Source: Flavobacterium sp. ALJ2 (GTDB lineage Bacteria > Bacteroidota > Bacteroidia > Flavobacteriales > Flavobacteriaceae). From it: a DNA stretch of 64,000 nt. Made by a program: the position numbers and the translations under genes. Shown in pieces: positions 53,980 through 60,618 of this stretch. The stretch lies in the NCBI RefSeq assembly GCF_015594725.1, contig NZ_JADNRC010000011.1, positions 1 to 64,000 of the forward strand, given 5' to 3'. Positions within the stretch are counted from its first letter, which is position 1; each line of letters begins with the position of its first letter. The notes beneath the pieces were generated by a model. It did not search any database. It was given only the letters and a program-made list of their open reading frames with translations, and was not told the DNA's origin.

Positions 53980-54312
53980 ATGCATATAGAATTACAACCC
54001 GATAAACGGTATTATAGTATTGGTGAAATCGCCAAAGCGTTTAATGTGAATACTTCTTTGATACGGTTTTGGGATGGAGAATTTGATATTCTTAAACCTA
54101 AAAAAAATGCTAAAGGCAACAGAATGTTTACGCCTGAGGATGTAAAAAACCTGCAGTTAATCTTTCACTTAGTCAAAGAACGAGGCTTTACTCTAGAAGG
54201 AGCCAAAATTCATTTAAAAGAAGGTCAAAAGAAGACATTAGATAAATTCGAAATAATACGTAAATTAGAGTCGATAAAAAAAGAATTAATAGAGATTAAA
54301 AACGAATTGTAA
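53980..54312 (+). CDS. MerR-family transcriptional regulator
   Basis: This 110-residue protein has an N-terminal winged helix-turn-helix, RYYSIGEIAKAFNVNTSLIR then FWDGEFDILKPKKNAKGNRM and FTPEDVKNL, typical of MerR. A short C-terminal coiled coil for dimerisation ends IRKLESIKKELIEIKNEL. There is no effector-binding domain. It starts 1 bp after the M23 gene and may link peptidase expression with the lemA/TPM genes downstream, which is only a contextual guess. Confidence 0.9.
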   Translation: MHIELQPDKRYYSIGEIAKAFNVNTSLIRFWDGEFDILKPKKNAKGNRMFTPEDVKNLQLIFHLVKERGFTLEGAKIHLKEGQKKTLDKFEIIRKLESIKKELIEIKNEL

Positions 54313-54344
54313 CAATAAATTATTAAACTTAAAATTAAACAAAC

Positions 54345-54932
54345 ATGAAAAGATTTTTGCCTTGGATTATTGGAGCAGTTATTATTTTTTTAATATACAG
54401 CTGGGCTTCTGGAATTTATAATAAAGCAGTAACACTTGAACAAGACGTGAAAGAAAGCTGGGGAAATGTTAACACAGCTTATCAAAGGAGAAATGATCTT
54501 ATCCCAAATTTAGTAAACACTGTAAAAGGATATGCTGAACATGAAAAAAGCACTTTAACAGCTGTAATAGAAGCTCGTGCTAAAGCTACAGGAATTACAA
54601 TTGACCCAAGTAATGTTACTCCAGAACAATTAGCTGCATACAATTCAGCACAATCAGGAGTTTCTTCTTCTTTATCCAAATTATTGGTAAGTGTTGAGCA
54701 ATATCCAAACCTGAAAGCTGATGCAAGTTTTATGAAATTACAGGATGAACTAGCAAGTACCGAAAATCAAATTTTAACAGCTAGAACTCGTTTTAATGAA
54801 GCTGTTAAGCCTTATAACAATAACATTAATACTTTCCCAAGAAACATCTTGGCTGGAATGTATGGCCTTAAAGAAAAACCATACTTTGAAGCAACTACTG
54901 GAGCTGATAAACCAGTTGAAGTAAAATTCTAA
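54345..54932 (+). CDS. LemA family protein
   Basis: This 195-residue protein has an N-terminal transmembrane segment (LPWIIGAVIIFLIYSWASG). LemA motifs follow: LEQDVKESWGNVNTAYQRRNDLIPNLVNTVKGYAEHEKSTL, LLVSVEQYPNLKADASFM then LQDELASTENQI, and RTRFNEAVKPYNNNINTFP. It is helical and membrane-anchored. LemA genes are regularly next to TPM-domain genes, as here, and the complex is thought to act in envelope maintenance; the precise role is unknown. It lies 32 bp after merR. Confidence 0.95.
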   Translation: MKRFLPWIIGAVIIFLIYSWASGIYNKAVTLEQDVKESWGNVNTAYQRRNDLIPNLVNTVKGYAEHEKSTLTAVIEARAKATGITIDPSNVTPEQLAAYNSAQSGVSSSLSKLLVSVEQYPNLKADASFMKLQDELASTENQILTARTRFNEAVKPYNNNINTFPRNILAGMYGLKEKPYFEATTGADKPVEVKF

Positions 54933-55015
54933 TAGAAGTTTAATAAATAATTTTCAATTGTAGAACCAATTTCTACAATTGAAAATTATTACTATACATT
55001 TTTAAAATAATTTCA

Positions 55016-55453
55016 ATGTCTAAAGTAGAAGATTTTTTAACCAAAGAAGAGGAAGAAGCAATTGTTGAAGCTATTTGCATGGCCGAAAAAAACACTTCTG
55101 GCGAAATTAGAGTTCATATAGAAAAATCAACTTCTAAAGCCCATTATGATAGGGCTTTGGAAGTTTTTCACGAACTAAAAATGGATGAGACACAACTTCA
55201 AAATGGTGTTTTAGTATATGTAGCTGTAGATGATAAACAGTTTGTTATTTGCGGAGATAAAGGAATAAACGATGTTGTACATCCTAACTTTTGGGATTCT
55301 ACTAAAGAAGCAATGTCATCACAATTCAAACAAAAAAACTTCAAACAAGGACTTATAGATGGTATCTTGGTAGCTGGCGAACAATTGAAAAAATACTTCC
55401 CTGGATCTGCTGACGATACTAACGAATTATCAAACGAAATATCTAAAGGATAA
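55016..55453 (+). CDS. TPM-domain protein, soluble
   Basis: This 145-residue protein lacks a signal peptide. It matches the TPM (TLP18.3/Psb32/MOLO-1) domain, with EEEAIVEAICMAEKNTSGEIRVHI, YVAVDDKQFVICGDKGINDVV and a C-terminal GLIDGILVAGEQLKKYF. TPM domains are linked to LemA in many genomes. It overlaps the next gene by one base (TAATG), showing translational coupling. Confidence 0.9.
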   Translation: MSKVEDFLTKEEEEAIVEAICMAEKNTSGEIRVHIEKSTSKAHYDRALEVFHELKMDETQLQNGVLVYVAVDDKQFVICGDKGINDVVHPNFWDSTKEAMSSQFKQKNFKQGLIDGILVAGEQLKKYFPGSADDTNELSNEISKG

Positions 55454-56253
55454 TGATTATACCCAAACTAAATACCTCGATTTTCCTAAAATTAATCGTT
55501 TGTCTATTCTTTACTCAAATAGGTTTTGCTCAATTTACAATTCCCGAAAAACCAAAATTTCAGACTTCTGTTTACGATTATGCAAATGTTCTAAGCCCTA
55601 CAGAAAAAGCACAATTAGAAGAAAAACTTATTCGCTATTCTGATTCTACCACTACTCAAATTGTTGTAATTACCATAGAAAACCTTAAAGGGGAAGATGT
55701 GAGCCAACTTGCCACCAAATGGGCGCATACTTGGGGATTAGGTCAAGCAAAAGAAGACAATGGAGTTATTATTTTGGTTGCAAAATCAGAACGTAAAATT
55801 GCTATTAATCCTGGATATGGTCTTGAGGATAGGTTGACAGCTGGTATTGGAGGTGAAATCATCAGAAACATTATTATTCCCGAATTTAAAGCAGGAAGTT
55901 ATTACAAAGGACTTGATAAAGGAGCCGACGCTCTTTTTGATGTTTTTAAAGGCAAATACAAAGGAACCCGAAAACAAGCACCTGAAGGAGAGAGCTTTCC
56001 GTTTTTTATATTCATTATAATCATAGCTATTGTCATATTTCTTATGTCAAGAAATAAAGGCGGAGGTGGAAACTCAGGAAATAATGGCGGTGGAGGCCCT
56101 AGCCTACTTGACGTTATCATTTTAAGTAATCTTGGCCGAAGTGGTGGAGGTGGTTTTGGAGGCTTTGGTGGAGGGTCATCTGGTGGCGGTGGATTTGGCG
56201 GAGGCTTCGGCGGAGGCGGATTTTCTGGCGGAGGATCTAGCGGAAGTTGGTAA
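55453..56253 (+). CDS. TPM-domain protein, membrane-anchored with Gly-rich tail (YgcG type)
   Basis: This 266-residue protein has a signal peptide (CLFFTQIGFAQ). The TPM domain (about 35-170) includes DYANVLSPTEKAQLEEKL, TQIVVITIENLKGEDVSQLA, GVIILVAKSERKIAINPGYG and IIIPEFKAGSYYKGL. A transmembrane helix (about 182-198; FFIFIIIIAIVIFLM) is followed by a Gly/Ser/Phe-rich C-terminus typical of YgcG proteins. It is the third gene of lemA-TPM-TPM. Confidence 0.93.
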   Translation: MIIPKLNTSIFLKLIVCLFFTQIGFAQFTIPEKPKFQTSVYDYANVLSPTEKAQLEEKLIRYSDSTTTQIVVITIENLKGEDVSQLATKWAHTWGLGQAKEDNGVIILVAKSERKIAINPGYGLEDRLTAGIGGEIIRNIIIPEFKAGSYYKGLDKGADALFDVFKGKYKGTRKQAPEGESFPFFIFIIIIAIVIFLMSRNKGGGGNSGNNGGGGPSLLDVIILSNLGRSGGGGFGGFGGGSSGGGGFGGGFGGGGFSGGGSSGSW

Positions 56254-56301
56254 TTTTTAGTTTTCAGTGATAGTTACCAGTCACAGTTTAAAAACTTATA
56301 A

Positions 56302-56309
56302 TATATTTG
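56302..56309 (+). promoter_or_regulatory. Probable -7 promoter element of the Rrf2 gene
   Basis: TATATTTG matches TAnnTTTG, 20 bp before the ATG at 56329. Confidence 0.55.
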
Positions 56310-56328
56310 CAATTCATAATTTATAATA

Positions 56329-56742
56329 ATGTTATCACATAAAGCCAAATATGCTCTTAAAGCATTACTTTATTTAGCGGAGCAAGACGAAAATCACATT
56401 TCTAAAACCATAGAAATTGCTGAGGGAGCCAATATTCCTAAAAAGTTTTTAGAGCAAATTTTACTTGATCTAAAAAGAGGTCATTTTGTGAGCAGTAAGC
56501 AAGGAAAATACGGTGGTTATTATCTCGTAAAATCTAAAAATGATATTACCCTAGCCGAAATACATCGTCTTTTTGATGGTGCAATTGCCCTTTTACCTTG
56601 TGCATCTTTAAACTTTTACGAGCCTTGCTCTGATTGTAAAACTGAGTCAGAATGCCACTTAAGACACGGCCTAATACTTATTCGAGATAAGACTTTACAA
56701 GCAATGCAAGGGATTACCATAGCCTCATTAGTAGAAAAATAA
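56329..56742 (+). CDS. Rrf2-family transcriptional regulator
   Basis: This 137-residue protein has the Rrf2 winged helix-turn-helix MLSHKAKYALKALLYLA, then ISKTIEIAEGANIPKKFLEQ and GGYYLVKSKNDITLAEI. The C-terminal part carries four cysteines (Cys91, 100, 103, 109) in LPCASL...EPCSDCKTESECHLRHG, resembling the IscR/CymR-type ligand or Fe-S region. Rrf2 members of this kind control cysteine and sulfur metabolism or Fe-S genes. It lies ahead of a Cys/Met leader ORF and a TonB-dependent receptor, so sulfur-linked control of uptake is likely. Own promoter. Confidence 0.92.
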   Translation: MLSHKAKYALKALLYLAEQDENHISKTIEIAEGANIPKKFLEQILLDLKRGHFVSSKQGKYGGYYLVKSKNDITLAEIHRLFDGAIALLPCASLNFYEPCSDCKTESECHLRHGLILIRDKTLQAMQGITIASLVEK

Positions 56743-56783
56743 AAAAATATATTTTAAATTATAGTAGTTTTATAGAATTTATA

Positions 56784-56791
56784 TATATTTG
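56784..56791 (+). promoter_or_regulatory. Probable -7 promoter element for the leader/receptor transcript
   Basis: TATATTTG (then CC) fits TAnnTTTG. The start would be about 56797-56800, putting the ACACATAC segment at the very 5' end of the mRNA. Confidence 0.5.
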
Positions 56792-56801
56792 CCAAAAATA
56801 A

Positions 56802-56978
56802 ACACATACTAATTAAAACCAACCCTATGAAATCACGTAAAAAAATCATTGATACAAAAACAAGTCGATTGCAAAGTAGCATCCCAAAACATATTATAAA
56901 AAACAATAACAGCCTTATTATGTGTATGTGTACGTGTTAGTAAAAAAATTTAACTTAAATTCTACTAATTACATATAC
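56802..56978 (+). promoter_or_regulatory. Candidate Cys/Met-responsive RNA switch (two alternative pairings)
   Basis: GTATGTGT (56924-56931), part of the terminal Met/Cys codons of the leader ORF, is perfectly complementary to ACACATAC (56802-56809) at the probable mRNA 5' end. It is also complementary (7 pairs plus one G-U) to ACATATAC (56971-56978), 10-17 nt ahead of the receptor ATG. The two pairings exclude each other. A ribosome stalled on the Cys codons would mask this segment and keep the receptor start region open. No terminator is present, so translational control is favoured. Pairing is seen; function is inferred. Confidence 0.45.
56827..56940 (+). CDS. Leader ORF ending Met-Cys-Met-Cys-Thr-Cys
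   Basis: This 37-codon ORF starts MKSRKKIIDTKTSRLQSSIP and ends SLIMCMCTC and a stop. Three Cys codons (all TGT) and two ATG Met codons fill the last six positions, a composition hard to explain except as a sensor of charged tRNA-Cys or tRNA-Met. It lies between a good promoter and the TonB-dependent receptor (48 bp from its stop to the ATG). Polycysteine leader ORFs that control sulfur genes are known in actinobacteria; I know of no such case in Bacteroidota. Likely regulatory, not a functional protein. Confidence 0.7.
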   Translation: MKSRKKIIDTKTSRLQSSIPKHIIKNNNSLIMCMCTC

Positions 56979-56988
56979 TTAATATAAA

Positions 56989-59538
56989 ATGAAAAATTCT
57001 ATAAAAAATACATTTACAGTACTACTAGTTTTTACCTTCTCAATCTCATTTGCACAAAATATTGAAGGCGTTGTTACAAACAGCGAAAACATTCCATTAG
57101 AAGCCGCTAACATTGTCATAAAAGGAACAACTTCTAACACAATTACAGATCAAAATGGAAAATTTACCATTGAATCTAAAGGAAAACTTCCATTAACACT
57201 TTTAGTTCAGTATGTAGGATACAAAACCGCAGAAATAGAAATTACTCAATTACCAATAACCACTCCTTTACTAGTAACACTTAACGAAGAAAATGCGCTT
57301 ATAGAAGTGGTAGTTTCTTCAAGACGTCGAATAGAAAGAGCACAAGATGTTCCTATAGCGATATCAGTTATAACAGGTAAGCAAGCAGAACAAACTGGTG
57401 CTTTCAACGTTAATCGCATAAAAGAACTGGTTCCATCAGTACAACTATACTCATCAAATCCTAGAAATACAGGTATTAATATTCGAAGCCTAGGTTCTCC
57501 ATTTGGACTTACCAATGACGGAATCGACCCTGGTGTAGGTTTTTATGTTGATGGTGTTTATTATGCCCGTCCAGCAGCAACAACTCTTGATTTTATTGAT
57601 GTAGAGCAAATCGAGGTATTACGAGGCCCACAAGGATCTTTGTTTGGTAAAAACACCACCTCTGGAGCATTCAACATTACTACTCGTAAACCAAGTTTTA
57701 CTTCGGGTGCGGATTTTGAAGTTAGTTACGGAAATTATGCTTTTTTACAAGCCAAAGCATCAGTTACAGGAGCTTTAAGCAGTAAAATTGCAGGGCGTTT
57801 ATCATTTTCAGGTACACAACGTGATGGTCTTATTGATAATATTGTAACTGGCAGAGCTACAAACACATTAAATAATCAAGGAATTAGAGGTCAATTACTA
57901 TATACTCCATCAGAAAACACGAATATCATCCTTGCTGCAGATATTACCACGCAGCGACCAGATGGATATGCTCAGGTAGTTGCTGGTGTTGCTCCAACAC
58001 AAAGAGCTGCTTATCGCCAATTTGATGCGATTGTTGCCGATTTAAATTACAAGCTTCCGACTTTAAATGCATTTGACCGTAAAATTGACCAAGATACTCC
58101 ATGGCGTTCTGGACAAGATTTAGGAGGTATATCTCTTAATGTTGATTCAAAGATTGGAAATGGTACTCTTACCTCTACTACAGCTTGGCGTTTTTGGAAC
58201 TGGGATCCTTCAAACGATAGAGATTTTACAGGATTACAAGTACTTGCAAAATCGCAAAATCCTACCAGACAAACACAAATAACACAAGAAGTTCGTTATG
58301 CAGGACAGCTTACATCTAAAATAAGCGGTGTTGTAGGGGTCTTTTTTATTGATCAAACATCTCATACAAATGGTACTGAAGAATCTGGTAACGCACAATG
58401 GAGATTTTCTCAAAGTTCTACCAGTCCATTATGGAAAACTCCAGGTCTTTTTGAAGGATATGGTATAAAAACCGATGCCAGAATCAGGTCTTCTAGTGCT
58501 GCTGTTTTCGGTCAATTAGATTGGGCAATTACGGATCGTTTGCATGTACTACCGGGTGTTCGTTATAACTTTGACAAAAAAGAAGCCGATTACTCTCGTA
58601 CAACTTACGGAGGGCTACAAACTACTGACCCTGCATTACTTGCTTTGAAAAAATCTGTATATAGTGACCAGGCATTTACATCTGATACTGACAATACAGA
58701 CTTTTCTGGAAACCTAACTGTGACCTATAAAGCTTCGGATAAAATCAATGGATATGCTACTTACGCAAAGAGCTATAAACCAGTAGGTGTAAACGTAGCT
58801 GGACTTCCAACTGATTCAAAAGGACAGCCATTACTTGATCTTGCTGTAATTAAACCTGAAAAGGTAAATCATTATGAAATAGGGATAAAAACAGCTCCTT
58901 TTAAAAATTCAATCTTCAACTTAGCATTCTTTAATACTGATATTAAAGACTTCCAAACCAATGTTCAAGCTGCCGAATTAGGTGTTAACCGCGGCTATCT
59001 TGCTAACGCAGACAAAGTACGCGTAAGAGGAGCTGAACTAGATGCTAGTTTTATAGTTAGCAGTCATCTAACTATAAATGGTGCTGCCACTTATACTGAT
59101 GCTAAATATGTTAAATTCACCAATGCACCACTTCCGTTAGAAGAAACTGGAGCTCCAGTAGCATTCAAAGATGTTTCGGGAACTGCTTTGCCAGGCGCTT
59201 CTAAATGGGCAGGATCATTAGGAGGTGAGCTTTCTGATAAAGCAAAATTTTTCGGAAATGTTGGTAAAGTTTTCTTAGCAATCGATTCTTATGCTCGTTC
59301 TGAATTTTCATCAAGTCCTTCTGCTTCTAAATATTTAGTTGTTCCGGGTTATGCCATTTTTAACGCTCGTTTAGGTTTCCGTGCATCCGAAGGTTTATCT
59401 GTTCAGTTCTGGGGACGCAACATTTTAAACAAAGATTACTATGAACAATTACTACCTGCTGGTGGAAACACAGGACAATATGCAGGTGTATTAGGCGATC
59501 AAAGAACCTATGGAGTTACTTTAAAGTATTCTTTATAA
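56989..59538 (+). CDS. TonB-dependent outer-membrane receptor
   Basis: This 849-residue protein has a signal peptide (FTFSISFAQ). The N-terminal carboxypeptidase-regulatory-like domain has NIEGVVTNSENIPLEAANIV and DQNGKFTIESKG. The plug has IEVVVSSRRRIERAQDVPIA (TonB box), NIRSLG, VGFYVDGVYYARPAAT and DVEQIEVLRGPQGSLFGKNTTSGAFNIT. The barrel ends in YGVTLKYSL. It has siderophore/small-molecule receptor architecture, without a SusD partner. With an Rrf2 gene and a Cys/Met leader upstream, the ligand may be an organosulfur compound; this is inference. A terminator follows. Confidence 0.95.
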   Translation: MKNSIKNTFTVLLVFTFSISFAQNIEGVVTNSENIPLEAANIVIKGTTSNTITDQNGKFTIESKGKLPLTLLVQYVGYKTAEIEITQLPITTPLLVTLNEENALIEVVVSSRRRIERAQDVPIAISVITGKQAEQTGAFNVNRIKELVPSVQLYSSNPRNTGINIRSLGSPFGLTNDGIDPGVGFYVDGVYYARPAATTLDFIDVEQIEVLRGPQGSLFGKNTTSGAFNITTRKPSFTSGADFEVSYGNYAFLQAKASVTGALSSKIAGRLSFSGTQRDGLIDNIVTGRATNTLNNQGIRGQLLYTPSENTNIILAADITTQRPDGYAQVVAGVAPTQRAAYRQFDAIVADLNYKLPTLNAFDRKIDQDTPWRSGQDLGGISLNVDSKIGNGTLTSTTAWRFWNWDPSNDRDFTGLQVLAKSQNPTRQTQITQEVRYAGQLTSKISGVVGVFFIDQTSHTNGTEESGNAQWRFSQSSTSPLWKTPGLFEGYGIKTDARIRSSSAAVFGQLDWAITDRLHVLPGVRYNFDKKEADYSRTTYGGLQTTDPALLALKKSVYSDQAFTSDTDNTDFSGNLTVTYKASDKINGYATYAKSYKPVGVNVAGLPTDSKGQPLLDLAVIKPEKVNHYEIGIKTAPFKNSIFNLAFFNTDIKDFQTNVQAAELGVNRGYLANADKVRVRGAELDASFIVSSHLTINGAATYTDAKYVKFTNAPLPLEETGAPVAFKDVSGTALPGASKWAGSLGGELSDKAKFFGNVGKVFLAIDSYARSEFSSSPSASKYLVVPGYAIFNARLGFRASEGLSVQFWGRNILNKDYYEQLLPAGGNTGQYAGVLGDQRTYGVTLKYSL

Positions 59539-59565
59539 CACTAAACACATTCATTAAAAGCTATT

Positions 59566-59604
59566 AACTGGGGCAAGTTTCAAATAACTTGTTCCAGTTT
59601 TTTT
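59566..59604 (+). terminator. Receptor gene terminator
   Basis: AACTGG-GGCAAGTT pairs with AACTTGTT-CCAGTT (two G-U pairs), followed by a T-run, 28 bp after the stop. Confidence 0.85.
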
Positions 59605-59660
59605 ATTATTCAAATCACAAAATCGAACTAAAAGCCGATTTATAATCGACATCAATTGTA

Positions 59661-59668
59661 TATATTCG
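59661..59668 (+). promoter_or_regulatory. Probable -7 promoter element of the DUF2490 gene
   Basis: TATATTCG (one base from consensus) lies 24 bp before the ATG at 59692. Confidence 0.4.
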
Positions 59669-59691
59669 CAACCTGAATTTATAACAACTGA

Positions 59692-60429
59692 ATGAAATCC
59701 TGTAGATTACTTTTTATTCTTATACTTACAAGTCAAATACTGGCAGGACAAACCAAAAAAAATATCGACCAACAATCCCTCGCTTGGATTAGATATTACA
59801 ATATAATACCATTAACAGAAAAGTGGTCACTTCACTCTGAATTTGATAACCGAAGCTTTATTAATCCTATTCATGAAAATCTATGGATTTTAAGAACTCA
59901 AGGAAGATACCGAGCCAATAAAAGCATCGATTTAGGCGGAGGATTTGCCTATTTTCATGTCAATACTCAAGTCCCAAATATTGATCCTAATTTTTCAGTT
60001 CCAGAATATAGAGCACAACAAGATATTACGATTATAAATGACATTGCAAAAATCACTTTTCACAATCGCTTTCAGTTAGAAGAGCGCTTTATTCAAAAAG
60101 CAAACAAAACCGAATTACTAGATGATTTCTCTTTTTCTTTTCGAATTAGATATCGCTTGCAATCTACTTTTACGATTTGGAAAAAAGACAAACAAAGCCT
60201 TAAAGGAACTATTTCTGATGAAGTATTATTTAATTTGGGGAAAGACAACAAGAAAAACACCTTTGATCAAAATCGGATTTACGCTGCATTACGCTACCAT
60301 CCTACTCCAAATATTGGCTTAGAACTGGGTTATTTAAAAAGCTTTCAAAGAAAAGCAAACGGACTCGATTTCTATGACCGAGACATTGTACGTTTTACCG
60401 TTTATCACAGAATTAATCGGAAAATGTAA
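59692..60429 (+). CDS. DUF2490 outer-membrane beta-barrel protein
   Basis: This 245-residue protein has a signal peptide (LILTSQILAGQ). The DUF2490 pattern is clear: AWIRYYNIIPLTEKWSLHSE, FDNRSFINP, LRTQGRYRANKSIDLGGGFAYF, HNRFQLEERFI, FRIRYRLQSTFTI, and a barrel-closing IVRFTVYHRINRKM. It is predicted as a small barrel of about ten strands. Function is unknown. It follows the receptor after a terminator with its own promoter, but both could belong to the same sulfur-responsive region. Confidence 0.88.
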   Translation: MKSCRLLFILILTSQILAGQTKKNIDQQSLAWIRYYNIIPLTEKWSLHSEFDNRSFINPIHENLWILRTQGRYRANKSIDLGGGFAYFHVNTQVPNIDPNFSVPEYRAQQDITIINDIAKITFHNRFQLEERFIQKANKTELLDDFSFSFRIRYRLQSTFTIWKKDKQSLKGTISDEVLFNLGKDNKKNTFDQNRIYAALRYHPTPNIGLELGYLKSFQRKANGLDFYDRDIVRFTVYHRINRKM

Positions 60430-60489
60430 ATTGTAAAGATGTGAGATGTGAAAATTAGGCTAAAGCCCTTTTCCTCTTATAATAAATAT

Positions 60490-60507
60490 CTCCAGCTAAA
60501 GCTGGAG
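60490..60507. repeat. 18-bp palindrome in an intergenic repeat region
   Basis: CTCCAGCT-AA-AGCTGGAG is a perfect palindrome with no T-run. It is embedded in 60440-60600, which also has GGCTAAAGCC and CTTTGAGCC words of the kind repeated between flavobacterial genes. It may also stop transcription of the DUF2490 gene. Confidence 0.55.
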
Positions 60508-60618
60508 TCAATTCAAACTTTAAGTTTGTCTAACTTTGTTTCTTTGAGCCTTTGTTACTCTGTTGTTTAACACCTCAACCTTTATGCAACTTTGAGCCTA
60601 CAAAAAACCTTAATCCCT

